Positions 24,620 through 33,131 of a stretch of 64,000 bases of DNA are shown here, in pieces. Within the stretch, counting starts at the first letter, position 1; each line of letters starts with the position of its first letter. The stretch is from NCBI GenBank assembly GCA_001602955.1, contig LVAC01000002.1:347274-411273 (forward strand), in the 5' to 3' direction. The stretch is from Sulfurospirillum sp001602955. Its GTDB lineage: Bacteria; Campylobacterota; Campylobacteria; Campylobacterales; Sulfurospirillaceae. A model generated the notes under the pieces. That model saw only the letters and a list, made by a program, of their open reading frames with translations, searched no databases and was not told the origin of the DNA. The translations under genes and the position numbers were made by a program.

Positions 24620-25774
24620 ATGTTAGCACTTTTGAGAAATCAAAAGATTCGAGGGATTATTTTTCAGCTTTTAACGGTAATCGGCTTGGTTGCTTTTTTG
24701 TGGTATATTGGTGCTAATACGGTTGCAAATATAGAACAAAGAGGCATTCAAACCGGTTTTGGATTTTTGGAAGGAACGGCGGGATTCGGTATTGATCAAT
24801 CCCCGATTCCCTACACCGAAGAGGATACGCACGGCAGAGTTTTTATCGTAGGATTGTTAAATACGATGATTATTGCCACCGTCGGTATCGTTTTTTCGAC
24901 GATCGTCGGATTGTTGATCGGTATTTTAAGGCTTTCGAACAACTGGTTAATCGCCAAGCTCGCCAAAGCTTATATCGATTTTTTCCGTAATATTCCGCTT
25001 TTACTGCAAATTTTGTTTTGGTACAACGTCGTGTTGCGCGCCATGCCAAACCCCAAGCAAAGTTACAATTTCTTCGACACGATTTTTATCAACAACCGAG
25101 GACTTTACTTCCCGCAACCCGAATACAATACGACGTTTTTTGCGATTTTAATAAGTTTTGCGGTTGCCTTCACGTGTGTTTATCTTCTCAATCGATGGGC
25201 AAATCGCCGCAAAGAAGCCACGGGTAAAGACTTTTTCGTCTTACCTTGGGGTATCGCACTTTTTCTTCTACTTCCCGCCCTTGCCTATTGGATCGGCGGT
25301 GCACAATTGCACTTTAGTTTTCCCGAACTTCGGGGTTTCAACTTTAAAGGTGGCAAAGTGCTTTCACCGGAATTTTTGGCGTTGGCGTTTGCGTTAACGA
25401 TTTATACCGCAACGTTTATCGCCGAAGCGGTACGTTCAGGCATCGAAGCGGTCAGTCACGGACAAAAAGAAGCTGCCGCTTCGATGGGATTTAGCCCGTA
25501 TCAGTCCCTCAAACTCGTTATTTTGCCTCAAGCCATTCGTATTGCGATTCCTCCCATTATCAACCAATACTTGAATTTAACGAAGAACTCTTCTTTGGCA
25601 ACGGCAGTGGGTTATCCGGAGATCGTAACGGTTTTTGCGGGAACGTCGTTAAATCAAGTTGGACAAGCGATTGAAATTATTGCGATGACGATGTTAGTTT
25701 ACCTTATTATTAGTTTGCTGGTTTCGGCGCTGCTTAACTGGTTTAACCATAAAATGAAGATCAAGGAGCGCTAA
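24620..25774 (+). CDS. aapQ: Amino-acid ABC transporter permease AapQ
   Basis: 384 residues. An N-terminal membrane helix and a long first periplasmic loop are typical of AapQ/BztB. Then follow several helices and the cytoplasmic EAA loop SHGQKEAAASMGFSPYQSLK that docks on the ATPase. FFRNIPLLLQILFWYN is also typical of the polar amino-acid permease family. The ATG overlaps an ACATGT motif. It forms the transmembrane heterodimer with AapM, whose gene starts one base after its stop. Confidence 0.94.
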   Translation: MLALLRNQKIRGIIFQLLTVIGLVAFLWYIGANTVANIEQRGIQTGFGFLEGTAGFGIDQSPIPYTEEDTHGRVFIVGLLNTMIIATVGIVFSTIVGLLIGILRLSNNWLIAKLAKAYIDFFRNIPLLLQILFWYNVVLRAMPNPKQSYNFFDTIFINNRGLYFPQPEYNTTFFAILISFAVAFTCVYLLNRWANRRKEATGKDFFVLPWGIALFLLLPALAYWIGGAQLHFSFPELRGFNFKGGKVLSPEFLALAFALTIYTATFIAEAVRSGIEAVSHGQKEAAASMGFSPYQSLKLVILPQAIRIAIPPIINQYLNLTKNSSLATAVGYPEIVTVFAGTSLNQVGQAIEIIAMTMLVYLIISLLVSALLNWFNHKMKIKER

Positions 25775-25775
25775 G

Positions 25776-26864
25776 ATGGCGGTTTATTCCAAAAAAGAGG
25801 CGCGCAAGGCTCCCTCCAACGTTAAAGGCTTAACGTTTTGGTTACGTGAAAACCTTTTTTCTTCCCCGTTTAACGTCGCATTAACGCTTTTAGGCGTGAT
25901 GCTTTTGGTATGGGTGATTCCGCCGTTCATCAAATGGGCGTATTTGGATGCCAATTTTGCGGGAAGTACGCGAGAAGATTGTACGGGCGGAGGAGCATGT
26001 TGGGTCTTTATTCGCATGAAAATCGATATGTTTATGTACGGGTTTTACCCTTCCGAATTTCGTTGGCGCGTCAATACGGTTTACGGGCTGTTTCTCGTAT
26101 TGGTTGCGGCGTTTCGTTATCTCAAAAGCCCTGTTCTCAAAATCGTATTGGCGCATGTCTATTTTATCGCCGGTTTCCTTTTGGTTCACGGCGGTTTAGC
26201 AGGTTTAGAAGTCGTGCCGACCGATAAATGGGGCGGTTTGATGTTGACGATTATGGTGGCCGCCGTCGGTATCGTTTCGGCGTTTCCTTTGGGTGTTATT
26301 TTGGCGTTGGGACGTGCGTCGCATTTACCGATTATTCGCAGCCTAAGCGTTACGTACATCGAGTTTATTCGAGGCGTACCGCTCATTACGATTTTGTTTA
26401 TGTCTTCGGTTATTTTGCCGCTTTTCTTCCCCGAGGGAATGAACTTCGATAAATTGTTGCGCGCACTGATCGGTATTGCGATGTTCGAAGCGGCGTATAT
26501 CGCCGAGAATATCCGCGGTGGACTTCAGTCGATTCCCAAAGGTCAATACGAAGCGGCGGATGCAATCGGTTTGTCGTACTGGCAAAAGATGTTTTTAGTC
26601 ATCCTGCCGCAAGCGTTAAAGGTTGCCATTCCCAACCTTGTCGGCGTTTCGATTGCCCTTTTTCAAGATACGACGCTTGTTTTGATCATCGGTTTATTCG
26701 ATTTGTTGGCGATGGTGCGTCTGAGTGCCGCCGATTCGTATTGGCTCGGCTACGAGACGGAAGGCTACGTGTTCGTTACCTTTATCTTTTGGTTTTTTTG
26801 TTACATGATGTCAAATTTCAGCCAAAAGCTTGAAAAACGTTTTAATACGAATTTACGAAAATAG
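25776..26864 (+). CDS. aapM: Amino-acid ABC transporter permease AapM
   Basis: 362 residues, partner of AapQ. The EAA loop is PKGQYEAADAIGLSYWQK, and FIRGVPLITILFM matches the family. The N-terminal half has a long periplasmic loop containing a Cys pair (EDCTGGGACW) that could form a disulfide. Its ribosome site (AAGGAGCG) lies in the end of aapQ. Confidence 0.94.
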   Translation: MAVYSKKEARKAPSNVKGLTFWLRENLFSSPFNVALTLLGVMLLVWVIPPFIKWAYLDANFAGSTREDCTGGGACWVFIRMKIDMFMYGFYPSEFRWRVNTVYGLFLVLVAAFRYLKSPVLKIVLAHVYFIAGFLLVHGGLAGLEVVPTDKWGGLMLTIMVAAVGIVSAFPLGVILALGRASHLPIIRSLSVTYIEFIRGVPLITILFMSSVILPLFFPEGMNFDKLLRALIGIAMFEAAYIAENIRGGLQSIPKGQYEAADAIGLSYWQKMFLVILPQALKVAIPNLVGVSIALFQDTTLVLIIGLFDLLAMVRLSAADSYWLGYETEGYVFVTFIFWFFCYMMSNFSQKLEKRFNTNLRK

Positions 26865-26872
26865 GACACTTT

Positions 26873-27619
26873 ATGAAAGAGAGAAAAGAGATTATAGAGA
26901 TTAAAAATCTCAATAAATGGTACGGCGATTTTCATGTCCTCAAAGAGGTCAATCTCACGGTGAAAACAGGTGAAATTATCGTGGTATGCGGACCTTCTGG
27001 ATCGGGTAAATCGACGCTGATTCGCTGTATTAATTACTTAGAGCAATTTCAAGAAGGTAGCATTAGCGTTGAAGGTATCGATTTGGTCAACGACGTCAAA
27101 AAGATCAAAGCGATTCGCGAAGAAGTAGCGATGGTGTTTCAACACTTTAACCTCTTCCCGCATTTGACGATTTTAGACAATCTTACCTTGGCTCCGATTT
27201 GGGTCAAAAAGATGCCGCGCAAAGAGGCCGAAGCGATGGCGATGAAATATTTGGAGCGCGTGGGTATCGCCAATCAAGCGAATAAATACCCCAATCAACT
27301 CTCCGGCGGTCAGCAACAACGCGTTGCAATCGCAAGAGCGTTATGTAAAAATCCGAAAATTATGCTTTTTGACGAGCCGACTTCCGCATTGGACCCCGAA
27401 ATGGTTGCCGAAGTTTTAGATGTTATGATAGAATTAGCCAAAGAAGATAAAACAATGGTGTGCGTAACGCATGAAATGGGTTTTGCTAAAAAAGTAGCCG
27501 ACCGTATCATTTTTATGGACGCGGGACAAATCGTTGAAGAAAATACTCCCGAAGAGTTTTTCCAACATCCCGAATCCGAGCGTTTAAAACTCTTTTTAGA
27601 GCAAATTTTATCGCACTAA
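26873..27619 (+). CDS. aapP: Amino-acid ABC transporter ATPase AapP
   Basis: 248 residues, the polar amino-acid (PAAT) ATPase subunit. Walker A GPSGSGKSTLI, Q-loop FQHFNLFPHLT, signature LSGGQQQRVAIARAL, Walker B IMLFDEPTSALDPEM and the switch THEMGF are all intact. It energises AapQM in the inner membrane. It ends the four-gene transporter and is followed at 27 bp by a small membrane protein gene. Confidence 0.96.
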   Translation: MKERKEIIEIKNLNKWYGDFHVLKEVNLTVKTGEIIVVCGPSGSGKSTLIRCINYLEQFQEGSISVEGIDLVNDVKKIKAIREEVAMVFQHFNLFPHLTILDNLTLAPIWVKKMPRKEAEAMAMKYLERVGIANQANKYPNQLSGGQQQRVAIARALCKNPKIMLFDEPTSALDPEMVAEVLDVMIELAKEDKTMVCVTHEMGFAKKVADRIIFMDAGQIVEENTPEEFFQHPESERLKLFLEQILSH

Positions 27620-27646
27620 TCGTTGTTGACATGTAAGGATTTTGGT

Positions 27647-28108
27647 ATGGAAGAGTTGATTCCCGTTTTAGTGATTGTCGGAGCGGTCGCTTTCGTGATG
27701 ATCAAACAAATCGGTAACATTACCCAAAGGCTCGATCGCGTGCACGATGCGGACGCATTTGAACGCTATGCGAAGTTTTCGGCGATTATTCAAGAGCACG
27801 TGCGTGCGATGAAACAGAGTATCGACAGCTCAAAACAAGTAGCGTTAAGAACGTACATGTTAATCGACGAGAGCCAAGAAGCGTACGCGTTGGAGAAGCT
27901 CTCCGATATGATTCGCAAGCTCGTTTTTTTTGAAACGATGACGGCACGGCAAAAAAATCCTCAAGAGATTGAAGCGGAACTTTTTGAAATTTTAAACGCA
28001 TTGGAACAGTTTTTAAAAACCTATTGTCAAGAGGGAGAGGCTCAAAGCGAAAAGCTTCGCGAGAGCCTCATGGTCGCCTACGAGACGCTCACGAACGAAG
28101 AGGTTTAG
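27647..28108 (+). CDS. Small membrane-anchored helical protein, unknown
   Basis: 153 residues from the ATG at 27647. AAGGA lies seven bases upstream; a longer frame from 27623 lacks a ribosome site. One N-terminal membrane helix (LIPVLVIVGAVAFVMI) is followed by a charged, helical cytoplasmic or periplasmic domain with coiled-coil character. I do not recognise a family. It follows aapP and may be co-transcribed. Its last codons (NEEV, stop) lie in a palindrome shared with the end of ilvA. Confidence 0.65.
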   Translation: MEELIPVLVIVGAVAFVMIKQIGNITQRLDRVHDADAFERYAKFSAIIQEHVRAMKQSIDSSKQVALRTYMLIDESQEAYALEKLSDMIRKLVFFETMTARQKNPQEIEAELFEILNALEQFLKTYCQEGEAQSEKLRESLMVAYETLTNEEV

Positions 28109-28117
28109 ACCTCTTCG
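28096..28117. terminator. Palindromic hairpin shared by the two convergent gene ends
   Basis: CGAAGAGGT (28096-28104), loop TTAG, ACCTCTTCG (28109-28117). The loop contains both stop codons, and both proteins end in Glu-Glu-Val because each reads the same palindrome. It likely serves as a bidirectional 3' end, although there is no U-tract. Confidence 0.55.
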
Positions 28118-29316
28118 ATAAATGGATATTTCGCGTCGTTTAAGAGTTCGCGGATCATCGCTTGATGTTCCACGCCCTTGGTCTCCAACATAATCGTAAT
28201 TTGCGCGTCGCCGTAAGAGAGTTTTGTTGAAAAACGATCGTAATCGATTTGAATAATATTGGCGTTGGCATTTTTAAATAAGTCCGTCAGACGCATCAGT
28301 GCGCCCGGTTTGTCGATCAACGTGATGACCAACTTCATTTTACGGTGCGATTTGATTAAACCTTTCTCGATAATGATCGAAAGCACTTGTACATCGATAT
28401 TTCCGCCGCTTAAAACCGCGCCGATTTTGGTATGTTTGTCAAAGGCAAATTTTTTATGCATAATGGCCGCAACGCTTGCCGCGCCGCCGCCTTCAACGAC
28501 CAATTTTTGTCGCTCCAATAAAAACAAAATTGCCGATGCAATCTCTTCGTCGTCTACCGTGACGACTTCATCGACACACTCCAAAATATGTGCTAAATTG
28601 CTTTCACTGACGTCGCGTACGGCGATACCGTCGGCAATCGTTCGCACGCTTTTGGAATTGATCGCTTGTTTGGCATGGAACGATTCGCACATAGCGGGAG
28701 CTCCTGATGCATTGACGCCGATGACTTTGATTTTCGGATCGATCTGTTTGATCGCCGAGCTCATACCGCTAATCAGTCCGCCGCCGCCGATGGGAACGAC
28801 GACGACGTCAAGGTCGTTGATTTCATCGATCATTTCTAAAGCAACCGTTCCTTGCCCCGCAATGACTTTTTCGTCTTCAAACGGGTGAATAAACGTCAAG
28901 CCGTGTTCGTTGGCGTACGTAAGGGCATACGCGTAGGCTTCGTCGTAGTTATCGCCTTGCAAGATCACTTCCGCACCCAAAGCTTTGGTTCCCGTGACTT
29001 TTAAAAGAGGCGTGGCTTCTGGCATCACGATTGTTGCTTGGATACCGAAGACCCGAGCACTGTAGGCAACGCCTTGCGCGTGATTGCCCGCACTTGCTGC
29101 AATGACGCCCTTTTTGCGTTCTTCTTTGGTTAATGAGGCGATTTTATTGTACGCGCCGCGAAGTTTATAAGCACCCGTAATTTGGAGATTTTCTTTTTTT
29201 AGATAGACGTTTGTTCCGACTTCTTCACTTAAAATCGGAGCTAAGGCACAAGGCGTGTTGGTCACGACGCCGGCTAATTGTCGTTTGGCTTTAACGATTT
29301 CACTAAGGGGTATCAT
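28105..29316 (-). CDS. ilvA: Threonine ammonia-lyase (with ACT domain)
   Basis: 403 residues from the ATG at 29316, which overlaps the CoA-binding gene stop (ATGA) and has AAAGG nine bases upstream. It deaminates threonine to 2-oxobutanoate for isoleucine synthesis using PLP. The PLP Lys lies in GAYKLRGAYNKI. SAGNHAQGVAYSA and the glycine-rich PIGGGGLISGMSSA phosphate loop are present. A single C-terminal ACT-type domain begins near residue 325 (KLVITLIDKPGALMRL), matching the shorter TdcB/IlvA form rather than the two-ACT enzyme. Confidence 0.93.
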   Translation of the reverse strand: MIPLSEIVKAKRQLAGVVTNTPCALAPILSEEVGTNVYLKKENLQITGAYKLRGAYNKIASLTKEERKKGVIAASAGNHAQGVAYSARVFGIQATIVMPEATPLLKVTGTKALGAEVILQGDNYDEAYAYALTYANEHGLTFIHPFEDEKVIAGQGTVALEMIDEINDLDVVVVPIGGGGLISGMSSAIKQIDPKIKVIGVNASGAPAMCESFHAKQAINSKSVRTIADGIAVRDVSESNLAHILECVDEVVTVDDEEIASAILFLLERQKLVVEGGGAASVAAIMHKKFAFDKHTKIGAVLSGGNIDVQVLSIIIEKGLIKSHRKMKLVITLIDKPGALMRLTDLFKNANANIIQIDYDRFSTKLSYGDAQITIMLETKGVEHQAMIRELLNDAKYPFIEEV

Positions 29317-29747
29317 AGGTGTAACCTTTCGTATTCTACTTTCGTACATTTATTTTGAACGGCGATTAATCCGTTTTCTTTTGCTTTTTGGCAGGCGGCA
29401 TTATTAATAATGCCCAATTGCAACCATACGACTTTTACGTCGCCTCTTTGCAAGGCTTCATCGACGAGCGAATCGGCGATTTCGGGTTTACGAAACATAT
29501 CGACCATGGCTACTTTTTCTGGAATTTCCAGAAGCGATCGGTACACTTTTTCCCCTAAAATCGTCTCTTCCTTGGGATAAATCGGATAGATTTTAAAGCC
29601 TTTTGTTTGTAAATAACGTGCTACTTTATGACTGTCTTTATCGGGATCGGGAGAAAGGCCGATAATGGCAATGCTCTTGCACATCGAAAAAATATCTTTA
29701 ATGCCCGCATCATCGGGCATGCTAATGTTAGAAATGTCGCATTCCAT
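29313..29747 (-). CDS. CoA-binding domain protein (YccU family)
   Basis: 144 residues. A Rossmann-type CoA-binding domain contains the motifs KSIAIIGLSPDPDKDSH and FKIYPIYPKEE, with IPEKVAMVDMFRKPE in the middle. The function of this widespread small family is not established. GGAG lies six bases before the start. It is translationally coupled to ilvA. Confidence 0.85.
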   Translation of the reverse strand: MECDISNISMPDDAGIKDIFSMCKSIAIIGLSPDPDKDSHKVARYLQTKGFKIYPIYPKEETILGEKVYRSLLEIPEKVAMVDMFRKPEIADSLVDEALQRGDVKVVWLQLGIINNAACQKAKENGLIAVQNKCTKVEYERLHL

Positions 29748-29861
29748 TATTGCTCCTTTAAAAAAAATTGAAGTGAGGAGTATAGCACACCCAAACTTTC
29801 TTAGCCTTTATCGAAAAAATTACGTTTGACGTATGTCGTCTGTTTTGCCATTTTTTTGTGC

Positions 29862-29867
29862 TATAAT
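29862..29867 (+). promoter_or_regulatory. Extended -10 box for the second chemoreceptor
   Basis: TTGTGCTATAATCCC has an extended -10 (TGTGC-TATAAT) 33 bp before the gene start. Confidence 0.6.
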
Positions 29868-29900
29868 CCCACGAAATTACATTTTGTATTATAAGGGAAT

Positions 29901-31085
29901 ATGATGTTTCTCGGGGAAATTAGTATTAAAACGAAAGGCTGGATTTTAGCACTTTCGACGGTCGGAGGATTTACGGCAAATACGATCTTGGTCTTTTTTT
30001 TATTGGAAGGAACGAATCGTACGATTTTAGTGACGGGTTCGATTTTGGGGATGATTTTTTTCTTCATCTTTACGCGCATTATGACCTTAAGTATTTCGCG
30101 TTCGATTGACGCGCTTTCTGCCGTTACGTTTGATTTGGCGCAAGGAAGCGGCGATTTAACGAAACGCATCACCGTAACGTCGCATGACGAAATTGCCGAG
30201 CTTTCCGCAAATATCAATCATTTTATCGATAAAATCCATCAAACCGTTATCGCTGCGACCAAAGCATCGCAAGAGAGCTCCTCCACGGCCGACCGGTTTG
30301 CACTTATCGCTCAAAATATTCATCAACGTATTGCCGAAGAGCTCAGTTTTGCTCAAAAAACGAAAACGTTGGGAGATACGATGAAAGGTGTCTTGGAACA
30401 ATCGACGCAAAGCTCGAAAGATACGAGTCGCGATATTTTAGCCGCCTCTTCGACGTTGAACGAAACGGCATGCGAGATACAACGTTTGGTCGAAGATATA
30501 CAAAAAGCTTCCGAAGTGGAGTCGGTCACGGTCGAGAGGCTCAATCAACTCAGTACCGACGCCAATCAGGTCAAAAACGTTTTAACGGTCATTTCCGACA
30601 TTGCCGATCAAACCAATCTTTTAGCACTCAATGCCGCGATCGAAGCCGCACGCGCGGGCGAACACGGACGCGGTTTTGCCGTCGTCGCCGATGAAGTGCG
30701 AAACTTAGCCGAACGTACGCAAAAAAGTTTGAGCGAAATTAACACGACCATTAGCGTGATCGTGCAAAATATTATCGATGCCAGCGGTCAAATGAACGAC
30801 AATTATGCCTTTATCGAAAAAATAGTCCATCACTCGGCACTGGCACAGAGTCACATCGGCGAAGCCGAAGTCGTCATTAAAAAAGCATCGCACGTCTCGT
30901 CTCAAGCGTCCGAAGTATCGCAAAAACTCTCCAGCGATACGACGACGATCTTGGAAAACGTTACTTACATGTACGAAGTTTCATTGAAAAACAGTACCGA
31001 CGTACACGAGTTAAACGGTGCGTCCAAAAACCTTCTCGCGCAAGCCGGCGAACTTTCGCATAAACTCAACCAATTCCAAATCTAA
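29901..31085 (+). CDS. Chemoreceptor (MCP) lacking a periplasmic sensor domain
   Basis: 394 residues. Two close membrane segments (about 13-35 and 41-61) have only a few residues between them. A HAMP-like region (LAQGSGDLTKRITVTSHDEI) and the MCP signalling domain (DQTNLLALNAAIEAARAGEH, VVADEVRNLAERTQ) follow. With no ligand domain it may sense membrane state, energy or cytoplasmic signals, or partner with another receptor. Two tandem ATGs are present; the second (29904) sits better behind AAGGG. Confidence 0.9.
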   Translation: MMFLGEISIKTKGWILALSTVGGFTANTILVFFLLEGTNRTILVTGSILGMIFFFIFTRIMTLSISRSIDALSAVTFDLAQGSGDLTKRITVTSHDEIAELSANINHFIDKIHQTVIAATKASQESSSTADRFALIAQNIHQRIAEELSFAQKTKTLGDTMKGVLEQSTQSSKDTSRDILAASSTLNETACEIQRLVEDIQKASEVESVTVERLNQLSTDANQVKNVLTVISDIADQTNLLALNAAIEAARAGEHGRGFAVVADEVRNLAERTQKSLSEINTTISVIVQNIIDASGQMNDNYAFIEKIVHHSALAQSHIGEAEVVIKKASHVSSQASEVSQKLSSDTTTILENVTYMYEVSLKNSTDVHELNGASKNLLAQAGELSHKLNQFQI

Positions 31086-31087
31086 GG

Positions 31088-32200
31088 TTACGAAATCGAG
31101 CGTCGTTTGAGAATGACGCCCGATTCGAGGTGTTCGGTATTGGGAAATTGGTCGAACAGAGCAAACCGTTTGATCTCGTACCGTAACGCTAAAATCTCTA
31201 AATCGCGCTTGAGCGTTTGCGGATTGCACGAAATATAAATAATATGCTCGAATTGCGAAATAAACGCAAGGCTTTTTTCATCCATTCCCGAGCGCGGAGG
31301 ATCGACGAAAACGTGACTAAAGCGATACGCATCCAAATCAAGATGCGCTAAGCGGTTGAACGTACGTTCGTGGTTGAGTGCGGAGGTGAGCTCCTCGGCA
31401 CTCATGCGTAAAAACGAAATCGTGTGAACGTCGTTCAATTCACAGTTGATCAGTGCCGATTTGATAGACGTTTTAGAGATTTCTGTCGCCAAAACCTTCT
31501 GAAATTTGCTAGCCAAAGGAATCGTAAAGTTGCCGTAACCGCAATAAAGCTCCAACAGATCTTCGCATTCGCTCATGTGTTCTAAAACCCAAGCGATCAT
31601 CGCACGATTGATGGCGCGATTGGGTTGCGAGAACCCTCCCTCAAACACACGGTATCGATACGTACGCCCTGCTATTTCCAAACACTCTTCTGCAAAATCG
31701 CGGCTTAAAACGCGTTTGATACCGCGCGAGCGACCGATGATGCCGATACCGAATCGCTGCTCTAAGATTTTAGCCTCTTCATCCCATGCTACATGTAAAG
31801 GTTTGTGGTAAAGGAGCGTGACCAAAAGATGCTCCGACGTGCACAAAAACTCGATTGAAAAAATCTTTTCGCGCAGGATCGAAGAGCTTTCGATTGCCTT
31901 TAAAAGTTCGGGCATCAGCACGGCGATTTTTAGATCGACTTTAGGGCAAGCGTCGATGCAAAGCGTACTTTTTTTATCTGCCGCACCCATGGCGTATGAA
32001 AGCGTGTCGCCCTCTTTCCACAAGCGAAATTCCGCGCGTGATCGATAATGGCTATCTTGGGAAGGAAAAAAATCGAAAGAACCTTGATAGAGGGATTCGA
32101 ACAAGGTCGTAATCGCCTCTTTTTTAGAGATTATTTGGTCTTCGTAATCTAAACGGTACAGCGTACAACTACCGCACTTCCCGAAATATGAGCACTCCAT
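31088..32200 (-). CDS. trmA: tRNA (uracil-5-)-methyltransferase TrmA
   Basis: 370 residues from the ATG at 32200 with AAGGA seven bases upstream. It makes ribothymidine at U54 of tRNA using SAM. Landmarks are the SAM motif LLELYCGYGNFTIPLA, the FVDPPRSGMDEK loop and the nucleophile SCNPQTLKRDL (Cys near residue 331). The N-terminus ECSYFGKCGSC has a four-Cys look, which could hint at an Fe-S site as in RlmD-type relatives. The gene converges on the chemoreceptor gene with a two-base gap. Confidence 0.9.
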   Translation of the reverse strand: MECSYFGKCGSCTLYRLDYEDQIISKKEAITTLFESLYQGSFDFFPSQDSHYRSRAEFRLWKEGDTLSYAMGAADKKSTLCIDACPKVDLKIAVLMPELLKAIESSSILREKIFSIEFLCTSEHLLVTLLYHKPLHVAWDEEAKILEQRFGIGIIGRSRGIKRVLSRDFAEECLEIAGRTYRYRVFEGGFSQPNRAINRAMIAWVLEHMSECEDLLELYCGYGNFTIPLASKFQKVLATEISKTSIKSALINCELNDVHTISFLRMSAEELTSALNHERTFNRLAHLDLDAYRFSHVFVDPPRSGMDEKSLAFISQFEHIIYISCNPQTLKRDLEILALRYEIKRFALFDQFPNTEHLESGVILKRRSIS

Positions 32201-32278
32201 CGCATTCCTTTTATGTAATATTATATGTAAAATTTTATCTATTTTCAGCTTTCCTAAAATCACGTTTTGGCAAAGTAT

Positions 32279-32389
32279 CCGCGCACCTTTGGTGCTTTTT
32301 TATCTTTAACACGCCTTTGAAGCAAAGCTCCAAAGACTACGTTAACACTGGGTTCTCCAAGACGGAGTGCCCGCGCACCTTTGGTGCTT
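32279..32389. repeat. Intergenic element bounded by 19-bp direct repeats
   Basis: A 19-bp sequence containing GCGCACCTTTGGTGCTT occurs at 32279-32297 and 32371-32389, perfectly repeated and 92 bp apart. Each copy contains the stem GCACC-TTT-GGTGC. The left copy is followed on the plus strand by a T-rich run (TTTTTTATCTTT) and could act as an intrinsic terminator there. Between them lie further small inverted repeats (CTTTG/CAAAG, CTCC/GGAG). The rest of the 210-bp spacer between trmA and the DUF445 gene is AT-rich and featureless. Confidence 0.6.
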
Positions 32390-32410
32390 ATAGATTGTCG
32401 ATATGTTTCG

Positions 32411-33121
32411 TTAGAGGATTAAGCTTGAAAACACGCCGATAATCGCGCCGAAAACGCCGCCCCATACGACCAGCCAACCCAAATGTTCTTTAATAAAATC
32501 TTGAACGATTTCTTTGACCATTCGCGGCGTCAGCTCATCAAGGCGCGCATCGACCATCTTTTCTATGGTGATTAACATGTCATCACTTAGTGATGAATTT
32601 TGTATTTTTTTAGATATTTTTTGTTGAAATACATCACTTTTAACGATTTCATTGAGCGAGATTTTAAGCTTTTCGTTAAACGGAGCACGCAGTCCTTCCA
32701 ATGCGCTTGCTCCTCCGAACATCGCCAACATCCCGCCGAAAGAGGACTCCATGATGGTTTTACTGAGCGCGTCAAAGGTCAAAGAGGTGTCTATCTCATC
32801 GATGATAGAGCCAAGATCGAGCGTTTTTTCTTCGTGTGCAAAGAATGCGTCGAGTTGTGTTTTGGTAAAAAACTGTTCCATCATCAGGTTTTTAATCGAT
32901 GCTTTAAAGGCTTCAAAACGTAATTCTATGACGCCGCTTCCGTAAAAAAAAGGTACTTTTTCAAAAAGCATATGAATGGCAATTTGATTGGTAATCGCGC
33001 CCGAAAGGGCAAAAAGTCCCGCTAAAAGTAGCCAATGCGCGAAGGGTTCGCTTAAAACGTAAGAGAGTGCTACCAATCCAAGGCTTATCAGATCGGTCAT
33101 AAAGCTTTTATCGTATTTCAT
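32411..33121 (-). CDS. DUF445-family membrane protein
   Basis: 236 residues from the ATG at 33121 with GGAG five bases upstream. The N-terminal membrane segments contain ALSGAITNQIAIHMLFEKVPF, the DUF445 signature. A helical, charged middle follows, then a C-terminal hydrophobic segment (WLVVWGGVFGAIIGVFSSLIL). Members resemble Bacillus YheB and are of unknown function at the membrane. It lies 11 bp after the radical SAM gene on the same strand. Confidence 0.82.
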   Translation of the reverse strand: MKYDKSFMTDLISLGLVALSYVLSEPFAHWLLLAGLFALSGAITNQIAIHMLFEKVPFFYGSGVIELRFEAFKASIKNLMMEQFFTKTQLDAFFAHEEKTLDLGSIIDEIDTSLTFDALSKTIMESSFGGMLAMFGGASALEGLRAPFNEKLKISLNEIVKSDVFQQKISKKIQNSSLSDDMLITIEKMVDARLDELTPRMVKEIVQDFIKEHLGWLVVWGGVFGAIIGVFSSLIL

Positions 33122-33131
33122 CGTTTCTCCT

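Noticed and set aside
32279..32389. The direct-repeat element as an insertion sequence
   Set aside because: It is only ~110 bp, contains no coding frame and has direct rather than inverted ends.
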